In this document: in pieces, positions 49,721-61,446 of the stretch | Position numbering within the stretch: the first letter of the stretch is position 1 | Layout: every line of letters starts with the position of its first letter | Assembly (NCBI GenBank): GCA_004346645.1 | Contig: SMDA01000001.1 | Coordinates: 372,001-436,000 of the forward strand | DNA length: 64,000 nucleotides | Direction: 5' to 3' | Source: Gulbenkiania mobilis | Lineage (GTDB): Bacteria > Pseudomonadota > Gammaproteobacteria > Burkholderiales > Chromobacteriaceae | Notes under the pieces: model-generated | Told to the model about the DNA's origin: nothing | Databases searched by the model: none | The model's input: the letters and a program-made list of their open reading frames with translations, nothing else | Program-made: the position numbers and the translations under genes

Positions 49721-49746
49721 AAGCCCGCTTTGAAGCGGGCTTTTTT
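49721..49746 (+). terminator. pnp terminator
   Basis: Ten-bp stem AAGCCCGCTT with a two-base centre and six T, 21 bases after the stop codon; its A-poor reverse side is weak for the convergent gene. Confidence 0.93.
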
Positions 49747-51032
49747 CATGAGGGGGGGTAGTCTGGTGCGGCCAGGAAAGCTTGCCGCAGCCGGTAATAA
49801 CGCCAGAGGGCGCGACCGTGGGCATGGCCCAGCACTCCAGCCAGCGCCAGGGTGGCCATGCCCAGCAAGGGCGCAGTGGCCGGCCAAGCACACCACAGCA
49901 GCCCGCTTGCCAGCCAAAAAAGATAGACCTGCCAGCCGCGTGCCTGCGCGGAGGCATCGATGAAGCCATGCATCGAGGGCAGGGCTCCGCGGGGAGGATG
50001 CAGCGCTTTCAGGTGCAGCCAAGCCAGGAACGGGGTGATCTTGTAGAGCATGCCGAACGCCGCCGCACAACCAAACCCTGCCAGCCACAGCCAGCCGGTA
50101 GCCAAGGCCCACAACGGGGCCGCTTCGGCCAAGCAGAGGCCCACGGCGAGCGTGAGTTGCGCCAGCAACAGAGCGAGCATGCCTGTCAGCCAGAAGCGGC
50201 GTGCGGGGTCGGCCGGACGCCGGCTGGCCTGCAGCCGGCCCAGCGTGAGAAGTGCGAAGCCAGCTGCCGCTCCGATGGCGGGCAGGGCCGCGAGCCGGGG
50301 CCAGCCCGCGACAACTGCCAGCGCCCCGAGGAGCGCTGCCAAGGCCAGGGCCGGACTGAAAACGCGCATGAAGCTGGCTGGGTAGGCGGGGGTCAGCATG
50401 AACATCGGCACCACGGTCACCGCCACCCCTGCCACCAGCATCAGCAGCCATCCCAGAGCGGCCGCGAGCATGTGCAATTCCAGCAGCCCTGTCATTGGCA
50501 AGGGCAGGGCCCATCCGAACACCGCCGCCATAGTGCCGCCGAACAATACTGTGCACAGCAGACCGACTGCGGCAAACGCCAGTGCCCGGCTGGTGGCATC
50601 GCGTGCCGGGCTGTTGAGGAGGCCCCGGGTCAGCACCAGCGCGAGCAGGCCAAGCCCCCAGACAAGACAGGCCAAGGCCAGACGGAAGAGCAGTGCCGAA
50701 AAGCCGGTGAGGAAGGCGCCTGCCAAGGCACCCACCCCAAGCTGAAGGGGCCAGAAAACTGCCAGCCCCAGGCGCCCGGGGTGGCGGTAGCCCGCCCCCG
50801 CCACCACCGCCAGGATCTGCAGGACTGCACCGGCCATTACGTTCCCGAGCACGCCCAGTGCGAGGAGGTGGGTCAGGGCCAGGACCACCGGGCTGAAACG
50901 CCCGGCTTCAGCCTGACTACCCCAAGCGAGGCAGACCAGCCCGCTACAGGCCAGCCAAACCGGCATGGCCAAGAAGAACCGTGCCGGCAGTGTGAAGGGT
51001 GGGGCTTGGTCGTAGGCAAGAACCGGCTGCAT
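49746..51032 (-). CDS. polytopic membrane protein of the nitric-oxide module
   Basis: Inner-membrane protein of 428 residues with about 12 hydrophobic segments. Conserved-looking histidines lie inside helices: ALTHLLALGVLGNVMAGAVLQIL near residue 53, LLELHMLAAALGWLLML near 185. The layout recalls haem-copper-oxidase-like or NnrS-like helix bundles, but I cannot assign a family with certainty. It begins directly after the DUF2249 stop with no gap and is the last gene of the nnrS-hemerythrin-DUF2249 operon. A role in nitric oxide or haem metabolism is inferred from context only. Confidence 0.72.
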   Translation of the reverse strand: MQPVLAYDQAPPFTLPARFFLAMPVWLACSGLVCLAWGSQAEAGRFSPVVLALTHLLALGVLGNVMAGAVLQILAVVAGAGYRHPGRLGLAVFWPLQLGVGALAGAFLTGFSALLFRLALACLVWGLGLLALVLTRGLLNSPARDATSRALAFAAVGLLCTVLFGGTMAAVFGWALPLPMTGLLELHMLAAALGWLLMLVAGVAVTVVPMFMLTPAYPASFMRVFSPALALAALLGALAVVAGWPRLAALPAIGAAAGFALLTLGRLQASRRPADPARRFWLTGMLALLLAQLTLAVGLCLAEAAPLWALATGWLWLAGFGCAAAFGMLYKITPFLAWLHLKALHPPRGALPSMHGFIDASAQARGWQVYLFWLASGLLWCAWPATAPLLGMATLALAGVLGHAHGRALWRYYRLRQAFLAAPDYPPS

Positions 51033-51245
51033 TCAGAGGCGTTCGATATGGAAGATGATGCCGCCATCGCCCGACAGTTCGCTGTGATAGCGGACGCCGC
51101 AGGGCTCCAGCAGCGGCAGCAGCGGTGTGGGGAAATGAGGCAGGACGAACGCCAGAGTATCCCCAGGCCGGGCTGCCTCGACCGCATCAAGGATGATTTC
51201 CATGGGCTCGGGCGGTACCAGGTCGCGCAGGTCACGTGGGGTCAT
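51033..51245 (-). CDS. DUF2249 protein
   Basis: Small TusA/SirA-like fold protein of 70 residues: RDLVPPEPMEIILDAVEAARPGD in pieces, then LPHFPTPLLPLLEPCGVRYHSEL. The pattern of Pro/His around the first helix and one cysteine fits the DUF2249 family, often coupled to hemerythrins and denitrification genes. ATG 51245 overlaps the hemerythrin stop by ATGA. An in-frame extension to 51296 lies in the hemerythrin gene and is not needed. Confidence 0.82.
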   Translation of the reverse strand: MTPRDLRDLVPPEPMEIILDAVEAARPGDTLAFVLPHFPTPLLPLLEPCGVRYHSELSGDGGIIFHIERL

Positions 51246-51667
51246 GCGGGTTCTCCGGCCAGGAGCGCGCCCATGTCCGGCACATGCGCTTGGCACATGG
51301 GGTAAAGGATGTTCTCCTCCTTCATGTTGTGCTGCTGCATGAGGATGAGCAGGGTTTCGGCCAACCCCGGGAACGTGGCAAGTCCGGTGCCGGACAGACT
51401 GGCTTCCATCTCATCCATCAGGGCGCGCATGTCGGCGTGCTCGCTGCGCATTACCTGCGTGGGGCCACCATGGATGCCGGTGGCTTGCTCGAAGGCCGGA
51501 AACAGGCGCTCCTCCTCCAGCCGGAAGTGCGCTTCCATCTGTGTACGGAAGCCGGCGAACGCTTCCTTCGCCTCGCCCACCCGCCCGGCCTGCACGGCGG
51601 CCTCGGTGGCGGCAAAAAGGTCGTCGCAGTGGCGGTGCTCATCGATCAGTCTGTTCACGGCAGTCAT
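51242..51667 (-). CDS. hemerythrin HHE-domain protein of the nitric-oxide module
   Basis: Di-iron type hemerythrin of 141 residues. Likely ligands are in LIDEHRHCDDLF, MEAHFRLEEERLFPAFE, MRSEHADMRALMDEME and LMQQHNMKEENILYPM, a full H-H-E-H-H-E-type pattern. Related proteins (YtfE/RIC and NorA types) repair iron-sulphur clusters or bind NO. It is located 13 bases after nnrS and overlaps DUF2249, in an operon next to a Dnr-like regulator. Confidence 0.88.
   Translation of the reverse strand: MTAVNRLIDEHRHCDDLFAATEAAVQAGRVGEAKEAFAGFRTQMEAHFRLEEERLFPAFEQATGIHGGPTQVMRSEHADMRALMDEMEASLSGTGLATFPGLAETLLILMQQHNMKEENILYPMCQAHVPDMGALLAGEPA
51356..51366 (-). repeat. GGTTGGCCGAA repeat copy 13
   Basis: Exact copy on the minus strand in the hemerythrin gene, read as GLAE; first copy after a 14-kb stretch without exact copies. 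Confidence 0.9.
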
Positions 51668-51680
51668 TTAATTCTCCAGG

Positions 51681-52868
51681 TCAGCCGGGCTTGCCATCAG
51701 CACGCGGCCGCAGCAAGACAGGAACGAAACGTCGGGCCCAGCCGGCAAACACGACCAGCCAGCCCGCAGCAGCAATCAGGTACAGCCAAGGGGTGAACGC
51801 AGCGGGCACCAGATCGGCAGCCACCCGCACCAGCGCCAGCAACTGGGCCAGGGTGTACAGACGGCACAGGCCGGGTGAGGCCGTCAGCGGCTGCCCAGAG
51901 TGACCCAACATCACGCGTGAGGCGAAGCCCAACAGCATGGTGAGGCAGAAGCCGGTGGTGAGCGCATGCAGCGGTGCCAAGGTAGAGAGGCCGGTGAGCC
52001 CGTGCAACACATAGAGGAAGAAGGCAACCGGCAGCCAAGCAAAGGCCAGGTGCAGCATCGCAAGGAGCGGCACGGTCAGGCTGGCCTTCAGATGCCAGCG
52101 CCAGAGTGCACAGGCCGACAGGACAGTCAGCACAGCGTCGGGCAACAGGGTGCTCCAGCCCGCAATTGACAGCAGGCCATGCAGCCAGAGCCCGCCCAGA
52201 GTGGCAAACAGCCAGCTGCGTGGGCGCCAAGCGGCCCGGCCGGGCAGGGCGCTGGCAGTAAAGAACGGTATCATCCGATGGGAGACAGTGACGAATACCG
52301 GCAACAGGCACCCCCAGAGCGCCAGGTCCCGCATCCAGAGCCAGCTGCGAGCATCGCCTGTGGCGAGCCAGTACGCGGCACATGCCAGCCCGACAAGGCC
52401 CAACAGGAACGCTAGCGCCACCAGCCGCGCATGCAGGGTGTCGTCCACCTGGCTGCGCCGGATGAGGCGGATGAGCAGCAGCGCCAGCCAGCCCAGGCCG
52501 GCCATGTACAGTAGCGTGCCCGTCAGCAGCCAGGGTTGGCCGAACCACAACCCGGCCAGCCACAGGCTCAGGCCCAAGGTCATCAGCGCCGGCACCGGCG
52601 CGGCCTCTGCAAGGCGCGGCCCGTCCACTGAAAGCCAGCGGGGGCCGGCCGTCAGAACGAAGCCGGCCATGAAGAAGGGAAAAATGCCGTACAGCATCAA
52701 AAAGCCATGGGCCAGCGTGGGGGGTACCGCAAGCGCATGACCGACCGCCGCCTGGCGCATCACGAGTTCGCCCAGCCAGGCAAGCAACAGCAGGGCGCCC
52801 GCCAGCAGGCCCGGCAGGAAGGCCAGGCGGTGCGGCGCACGCAACAGGGGCAGGGTGGCAGAATTCAT
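51681..52868 (-). CDS. nnrS: NnrS family membrane protein
   Basis: Haem- and copper-containing inner-membrane protein linked to nitric oxide stress, 395 residues, about 12 helices. Family pieces: FLMLYGIFPFFMAGFVLTAGPRWL (residues 53-76), VSHRMIPFFTASALPG, LHALTTGFCLTMLLGFASRVMLGHSG. ATG 52868 is where homology begins; a longer frame to 53405 runs antisense to the regulator gene. It is divergent from a Dnr-like Crp/Fnr gene with an FNR-type box between, and leads the operon with hemerythrin and DUF2249. Confidence 0.93.
   Translation of the reverse strand: MNSATLPLLRAPHRLAFLPGLLAGALLLLAWLGELVMRQAAVGHALAVPPTLAHGFLMLYGIFPFFMAGFVLTAGPRWLSVDGPRLAEAAPVPALMTLGLSLWLAGLWFGQPWLLTGTLLYMAGLGWLALLLIRLIRRSQVDDTLHARLVALAFLLGLVGLACAAYWLATGDARSWLWMRDLALWGCLLPVFVTVSHRMIPFFTASALPGRAAWRPRSWLFATLGGLWLHGLLSIAGWSTLLPDAVLTVLSACALWRWHLKASLTVPLLAMLHLAFAWLPVAFFLYVLHGLTGLSTLAPLHALTTGFCLTMLLGFASRVMLGHSGQPLTASPGLCRLYTLAQLLALVRVAADLVPAAFTPWLYLIAAAGWLVVFAGWARRFVPVLLRPRADGKPG
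52534..52544 (+). repeat. GGTTGGCCGAA repeat copy 14
   Basis: Exact copy inside nnrS; on the coding strand it reads FGQP. Confidence 0.9.
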
Positions 52869-52926
52869 CACAGCAAACCGGTTGGAGGTGGGCGCCAAGT
52901 ATCGGCGGCAGCCCGTCCCGGCCGGA

Positions 52927-52940
52927 ATGACCCGGATCAA
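52927..52940. promoter_or_regulatory. candidate FNR/DNR binding site
   Basis: ATGAC-CCGG-ATCAA matches 8 of 10 defined bases of the TTGAT-N4-ATCAA consensus. It is 59 bases before the nnrS start and 19 before the regulator start, so control of nnrS is the more natural reading. Confidence 0.5.
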
Positions 52941-52958
52941 GGATTCAGAAGGCACATC

Positions 52959-53639
52959 ATGAGCACGATTTCTCCCGAGCAGTTCCTGCGACATATCCCG
53001 CTCTTTTCCGCCTGTGAACCGGCGCAGCTGGCCAGGTTGGCCGAAGGCGCGGTCGAGCGCCGCGTTGAACGCGGACAGATCCTCTTTCAGCCGGGGGATG
53101 CCTGCGACGGTATGCATGTGCTGGTGGTCGGGCGGGTGAAGATCGTACTCGTGGCCCGCAATGGCCAGGAGAAGGTGCTGGAAATCATCAATCCTGGACA
53201 GAGCTTCGGCGAGGCCATCCTCTTCCTGGGCGAGCCGTACCCGGTCATGGCCCAGGCCGTGGAAGACAGTCTGGTGCTGTTCCTGCCCGCCTCCCGTGTG
53301 CTGCCGGCACTGGAGGCGGACAACCGGCTGGCGCGGCGCATGCTGGCCGGTCTGTCGATGCGTCTGCGCAGCCTGCTGCGCGATGTGGAGAGCTACACGC
53401 TGCACAGCGCGCGCCAGAGGGTGGTGAGCTATTTCCTCAATACGCTGGGTGATGCACCGTCGGGGGTGGTGACGCTTCCTGTGAACAAGCAGCTTCTCGC
53501 CTCACGGCTCAACCTCACGCCCGAAACCTTCTCGCGCCTGTTGCAGAAGCTGGGTGAGGAGGCCGGTCTCGTGGTGGACGGCCGCGACATCCGGGTGCCC
53601 GATACCGCCGCGCTGCGACGTCTGCTGGACACGCTCTGA
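52959..53639 (+). CDS. Crp/Fnr family regulator, Dnr-like
   Basis: Transcription regulator of 226 residues. The N-terminal cyclic-nucleotide-binding-like domain has HIPLFSACEPAQLARLAEGA, FQPGDACDGMHVLVVGRVKIV and GQSFGEAILFLGEPYPV. The C-terminal winged helix has recognition segment QLLASRLNLTPETFSRLLQKL. It lacks the N-terminal cysteine cluster of true FNR and fits the Dnr/NnrR class that senses NO through haem. ATG 52959. Divergent from nnrS; the shared region holds an FNR-type box. Confidence 0.85.
   Translation: MSTISPEQFLRHIPLFSACEPAQLARLAEGAVERRVERGQILFQPGDACDGMHVLVVGRVKIVLVARNGQEKVLEIINPGQSFGEAILFLGEPYPVMAQAVEDSLVLFLPASRVLPALEADNRLARRMLAGLSMRLRSLLRDVESYTLHSARQRVVSYFLNTLGDAPSGVVTLPVNKQLLASRLNLTPETFSRLLQKLGEEAGLVVDGRDIRVPDTAALRRLLDTL
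53035..53045 (+). repeat. GGTTGGCCGAA repeat copy 15
   Basis: Exact copy inside the Dnr-like gene, read as RLAE; 490 bases from copy 14, the closest spacing between exact copies. Confidence 0.9.
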
Positions 53640-53788
53640 TCGGGTTTTCCGGCTTTGCGTAATGTCAAAGGTTTTTGTAAACCCATGTCGCAAACCGGAT
53701 ATGGGCGGGGAAAGGGATTCGATTAGAATCGTTTCATAAACCTGAAACCATAATAACCAGAACCCAAGATACAGAAGGAAACCATCAG

Positions 53789-55003
53789 ATGAGCATCTCG
53801 ATCACCCGCGCCACCTTCGATAAGGTCATGGTGCCCAACTACGGCCCGGCCGGCTTCATCCCGGTCAAGGGGCTGGGTTCCCGCGTATGGGACCAGGACG
53901 GCCGCGAATTCGTCGACTTTGCCGGCGGCATCGCGGTGAACGCCTTGGGGCACTGTCATCCCGAACTGGTAGCGGCACTGACCGAGCAGGCCGGCAAGCT
54001 GTGGCACGTCTCCAACGTGTTCACCAATGAGCCCGTGCTCAAGCTGGCCACCGCGCTCACCGAGGCTACCTTCGCTGACCGTGCCTTCTTCTGCAACTCC
54101 GGTGCCGAGGCCAACGAGGCCGCCTTCAAGCTGGCGCGCAAGTACGCCGCCGACCATTTCGGTACCGACAAGCACGAGATCCTCTCCTGCAAGAACGCCT
54201 TCCACGGCCGTACCCTTTTCACCGTCACGGTGGGGGGGCAGCCCAAGTACACCGAGGGCTTTGCGCCGGTGCCGGCTGGCGTCACCCATGTCGAATTCAA
54301 CAACATCGATTCTCTCAAGGCCGCCATCAGCGACCGGACCTGCGCGGTGGTCATCGAGCCTGTACAGGGCGAAGGTGGCGTGCTGCCGGCCGACAAAGCC
54401 TTCTTGGAGGCTGCGCGCGCGCTGTGTGACCAGCACAATGCCCTGCTGATCTTTGACGAGGTGCAGACCGGCGTCGGCCGTAGCGGCTCGCTCTACGCCT
54501 ACATGGAATATGGCATCGTGCCGGACATCCTCACTTCGGCCAAGTCGCTGGGCGGCGGCTTCCCCATCGGCGCCATGCTCACCACCGAGAAGGTGGCCCG
54601 GAGCTTCGGTATCGGCACCCATGGCTCCACTTACGGCGGCAATCCGCTGGCCTGCGCGGTGGCGCTGAAGGTGCTGGAGCTGGTCAACACACCGGCCATG
54701 CTCGACGGCGTGCGTGCGCGTCATGCACGGTTGCGCCAGGGCCTGGAGGCCATCAATGCCAAGTACGGCGTCTTCAAGGCAGTGCGCGGTATGGGCCTGC
54801 TGATGGGAGCGGTCCTGTCCGATGCTTACGCTGGCCGCGCCAAAGACGTGCTGAAGGCTGCCGAGCAGCATCAGCTGATGGTGCTGGTGGCCGGGCTCAA
54901 CGTGGTGCGCTTCGCGCCGGCGCTGAACATCGAGGAAGCGGACATCGATGAGGGTCTGGCCCGCTTCGAAGCTGCCATCGCCGACTTCGTCACCCCCCGC
55001 TAA
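53789..55003 (+). CDS. astC: succinylornithine/acetylornithine aminotransferase
   Basis: PLP-dependent class III transaminase of 404 residues. In this context it removes the delta-amino group of succinylornithine in the arginine succinyltransferase (AST) pathway, and may also serve as ArgD. Motifs: [70 protein letters not shown] and the PLP lysine in [15 protein letters not shown]. First gene of the astC-aruF-aruG-astD-astB run. Upstream 150 bases contain an imperfect GATTC-N5-GAATC palindrome at 53717, regulator unknown. Confidence 0.92.
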   Translation: MSISITRATFDKVMVPNYGPAGFIPVKGLGSRVWDQDGREFVDFAGGIAVNALGHCHPELVAALTEQAGKLWHVSNVFTNEPVLKLATALTEATFADRAFFCNSGAEANEAAFKLARKYAADHFGTDKHEILSCKNAFHGRTLFTVTVGGQPKYTEGFAPVPAGVTHVEFNNIDSLKAAISDRTCAVVIEPVQGEGGVLPADKAFLEAARALCDQHNALLIFDEVQTGVGRSGSLYAYMEYGIVPDILTSAKSLGGGFPIGAMLTTEKVARSFGIGTHGSTYGGNPLACAVALKVLELVNTPAMLDGVRARHARLRQGLEAINAKYGVFKAVRGMGLLMGAVLSDAYAGRAKDVLKAAEQHQLMVLVAGLNVVRFAPALNIEEADIDEGLARFEAAIADFVTPR

Positions 55004-55014
55004 GCTTTCTTTCC

Positions 55015-55034
55015 ACGGCGCCACAAGGCGCCGT
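55015..55034 (+). other. intercistronic hairpin between astC and aruF
   Basis: Eight-bp perfect stem ACGGCGCC with ACAA loop, 11 bases after astC. No T run; may stabilise the upstream message or reduce read-through. Confidence 0.6.
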
Positions 55035-55121
55035 TATCTTGATGGACATGGTCCGCTCCCTGCGGACCGTGCGTTGCCGCGTGCCTGACGCATGCGGCAT
55101 CCCTGCGCAAGAGGTATTGCC

Positions 55122-56156
55122 ATGATGATCGTGCGTCCTGTCCGCACATCGGACCTGCCCGCCATCGAACGGATGGCCGTGGCCAGCGGCATCGGCGTCA
55201 CCAGCCTGCCGAACAATCGCGACAAGCTCTACGAACGCATCCGCCAGTCGGTAACCGCCTTCGAGCACGAAGCCACTGCAGAGACCGGCACCGAATACTA
55301 CATGTTCGTGCTGGAGGCCGACGGGGAGGTGGTGGGCACCGCCTCGATCAACGCCTCGGCGGGCTTCGACGAGCCGTTCTACAGCTACCGCAGCGAAACC
55401 TTCGTCCACGCCTCGCGTCCGCTGAAGGTGCACAACCGTATTCACGTGCTCAACATGTGCCATGACCTGACGGGCATGGTGCAGCTGGCCGGCTTTTACG
55501 TCGACCCGGCCCATGCCGCACGCGGCGGGGAGCTGCTCTCTCGTGCCCGCCTGCTGTTCGTGGCGGCTGAGCGCGAGCGTTTCGGGCGCCGCGTGATCGC
55601 CGAAATGCAGGGCATTCACGACGACGCCGGGCAGTCGCCGTTCTGGAACGCCATCGGGCGCCGTTTCTTCAATATGGACTTCCTGCAGGTGGAGCAGGCC
55701 TTCGTGTCGCACAGCAAGACCTTCATCGCTGAGCTGATGCCGAGCTACCCGATTTACGTGCCGCTTCTGGAAGACGAGGCGCAGAACGCCATCGGCCAGA
55801 TCCATCCCGCATTCGAGCAGCCTTTCCGCCTGCTGACCCGCGAGGGCTTCGAGGCCGACAACTACATCGACATCTTCGATGGCGGGGCAGTGCTCACCGC
55901 CGAGCTGGACCGCCTGCACACGCTGGAGCACAGCTGCGACTGTCCGGTCGGTGTCACCGCCAGCCTGCCGGCTTCGGCCAACCTGCGCCTGGTTTCCAAC
56001 CGTCGCGTCAGCCAGTTCAAGGCGGCGCTCGCCCGGGTGGCCGTTGTCGAGGGCGTGGCCTACATCAACCCGGACAGTGCGCGCCTTCTGGACGTGGTGG
56101 ACGGGGATACCCTGCGTCTGACCGATCTACACGATCCGGCCCAGAAAAGCCTGTAA
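55122..56156 (+). CDS. aruF: arginine N-succinyltransferase, alpha subunit
   Basis: Transfers succinyl from succinyl-CoA to arginine, first AST step. Length 344 residues. AstA-family pieces: MMIVRPVRTSDLPAIERMA, GIGVTSLPNNRDKLYERI, FYSYRSETFVHASRPLKVHNR, LSRARLLFVAAERERFGRRVIAEMQG and SPFWNAIGRRFFNMDF. Together with the next gene it forms the two-subunit AruF/AruG enzyme first seen in Pseudomonas. GAGG precedes ATG 55122. Confidence 0.93.
   Translation: MMIVRPVRTSDLPAIERMAVASGIGVTSLPNNRDKLYERIRQSVTAFEHEATAETGTEYYMFVLEADGEVVGTASINASAGFDEPFYSYRSETFVHASRPLKVHNRIHVLNMCHDLTGMVQLAGFYVDPAHAARGGELLSRARLLFVAAERERFGRRVIAEMQGIHDDAGQSPFWNAIGRRFFNMDFLQVEQAFVSHSKTFIAELMPSYPIYVPLLEDEAQNAIGQIHPAFEQPFRLLTREGFEADNYIDIFDGGAVLTAELDRLHTLEHSCDCPVGVTASLPASANLRLVSNRRVSQFKAALARVAVVEGVAYINPDSARLLDVVDGDTLRLTDLHDPAQKSL
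55973..55983 (-). repeat. GGTTGGCCGAA repeat copy 16
   Basis: Exact copy on the minus strand inside aruF; on the coding strand it reads SAN. Confidence 0.9.
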
Positions 56157-56174
56157 ACGAAAGGGGCCTTCACC

Positions 56175-60015
<3,841 letters not shown>

Positions 60016-60039
60016 AGGCGTCTGTGACAGAAGCGTTGC

Positions 60040-60072
60040 AAAACCGCCTCCCTCGGGAGGCGGTTTTGTTTT
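60040..60072 (+). terminator. terminator of the ast operon
   Basis: Thirteen complementary bases around a TC centre (60040-60052 with 60055-60067), then TTTTGTTTTT; 25 bases after astB. Confidence 0.93.
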
Positions 60073-60281
60073 TGTAGTTTGATGATTGTATCCCGCCATT
60101 CGGTAGCGAAATTTTGAATCAAAACATGGTGCGCTTTCGAACATTTTATTGAGAAAAAGCAAGGCTGGCTTTTCGTTATGGAAAACGTCTGTCCAAAAAA
60201 AACCATTGTCATGCGCTGTTTGCAACCCTTCACTACCGGCGTAAAGCATGTGACACGCTAAAGTTGACTGATGAAATATTC

Positions 60282-60302
60282 TTTAAGTATCAAATACTTA
60301 AA
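60282..60302. promoter_or_regulatory. palindromic operator candidate upstream of liv
   Basis: Perfect nine-base inverted repeat TTTAAGTAT / ATACTTAAA around CAA. It overlaps a possible second promoter (TTGACT at 60264, TATCAA at 60288, 18-base spacer). Binding protein unknown. Confidence 0.6.
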
Positions 60303-60321
60303 TGCAACTGTTGGGGGGTGT

Positions 60322-60350
60322 TTTTAAGGGGGTTTTAAGCCGGTTTTAAG
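60322..60350 (+). promoter_or_regulatory. TTTTAAG array, 11-bp period
   Basis: TTTTAAG at 60322, 60333 and 60344, exactly 11 bases apart, ending one base before the -35 element. Fits three sites on the same helix face or an UP-like element. Confidence 0.6.
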
Positions 60351-60351
60351 A

Positions 60352-60381
60352 TTGACAGTCGATTGAATCCACACGCATAAT
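60352..60381 (+). promoter_or_regulatory. sigma-70-like promoter of livHMGF
   Basis: Perfect -35 TTGACA at 60352 and CATAAT at 60376, separated by 18 bases. Expected transcript start near 60388, leader about 110 bases. Confidence 0.7.
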
Positions 60382-60498
60382 CCGACCGCTGTCAGACAGA
60401 AGCCAGCTTGAAAAGCAACTGATGACAATAACTACACGCGGCAAAAAGAGGCAAACATCCCAAGCCGCAGGGTCGTTCATAACAAGGAGATTTCCCAC

Positions 60499-61428
60499 GT
60501 GGACATTTTTCTGCAACAGATCCTCAATGGCCTCGTGCTGGGTAGCATCTATGCGCTGATCGCGCTGGGCTACACCATGGTGTACGGGATCATGGGGTTG
60601 ATCAACTTCGCCCACGGCGAGGTGGTAATGTTCGGTGCCATGGTGACCATTTCGGTCATCACCGCGCTGACCGGTGCGGGTGTGGACCTGCCCGGTGTGG
60701 TGCTGGTGCTGATCGGCCTGCTGGTGGCGATTCCCGCCTGCATGCTGCTAGGCTACGTGATCGAACGCGTCGCCTACCGGCCGTTGCGGGGCGCCCAGCG
60801 TCTAGCACCGCTGATCACGGCGATCGGTCTTTCGATCGTGCTGCAGCAGGTCGCCATCCTCATCTGGGGCCGCAACTATATTCCCTTCCCGCAAATCCTC
60901 GACCACGACACCGTGGAATTCTTCGGGGCCAGCATTACCAAGCTGCAGATCGTCATCATCGTGCTGTGCATTGCCATCATGGCTGGTCTGCTGATGATGG
61001 TCGAGCGCACCAAACTTGGACGGGCGATGCGGGCCACCAGCCAGAATCCGTCCGTGGCCGGACTGATGGGGGTGAATGTCAACACCATCATCTCCACGAC
61101 CTTCGTCATCGGCTCGGCCCTTGGCGCGATCGCCGGCGTGATGGTCGCCACCAACTATGATCAGGCCCACTATTACATGGGCTTCATGATTGGTCTGAAA
61201 GCCTTTACCGCCGCCGTGCTCGGTGGCATTGGCAACCTGGGTGGTGCGGTAGCGGGCGGCCTCCTGCTGGGTATCATCGAAAGCCTGGGTGCCGGTTATA
61301 TCGGTACGCTGACCGGCGGCTTCCTGGGTTCGCACTATCAGGACATCTTCGCCTTCATCGTGCTGATCGCTGTGCTGATTTTCCGCCCGTCCGGTCTGCT
61401 GGGCGAAAAGATGGCCGACCGTGCCTGA
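60499..61428 (+). CDS. livH: branched-chain amino acid ABC transporter permease LivH
   Basis: Inner-membrane permease of the high-affinity leucine/isoleucine/valine importer, 309 residues, about eight helices. Signatures: ILNGLVLGSIYALIALGYTMVYGIMGLINFAHG (in pieces) and GLKAFTAAVLGGIGNLGGAVAGG, the EAA-like loop contacting the ATPases. GTG start at 60499 with AAGGAG ten bases upstream. First gene of livHMGF; no binding-protein gene precedes it in the window. Confidence 0.95.
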   Translation: MDIFLQQILNGLVLGSIYALIALGYTMVYGIMGLINFAHGEVVMFGAMVTISVITALTGAGVDLPGVVLVLIGLLVAIPACMLLGYVIERVAYRPLRGAQRLAPLITAIGLSIVLQQVAILIWGRNYIPFPQILDHDTVEFFGASITKLQIVIIVLCIAIMAGLLMMVERTKLGRAMRATSQNPSVAGLMGVNVNTIISTTFVIGSALGAIAGVMVATNYDQAHYYMGFMIGLKAFTAAVLGGIGNLGGAVAGGLLLGIIESLGAGYIGTLTGGFLGSHYQDIFAFIVLIAVLIFRPSGLLGEKMADRA

Positions 61429-61446
61429 TCTGCTGGGAGAAACAAA

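Larger units (their letters stand above)
60073..60498 (+). promoter_or_regulatory. non-coding liv upstream region
   Basis: The only gene-free stretch above 300 bases in the window. It is clearly AT-richer than its surroundings. It holds no supported ORF. It contains a palindrome, a triple TTTTAAG array and a sigma-70-like promoter (listed separately), then a leader of about 110 bases ending in AAGGAG before livH. Confidence 0.75.

Noticed and set aside
53660..53735. ArgR operator upstream of astC
   Set aside because: TGTCAA and TGTCGC occur 23 bases apart, but the downstream AA positions of the Pseudomonas ArgR half-site do not fit; the GATTC-N5-GAATC palindrome does not match an ArgR box either.
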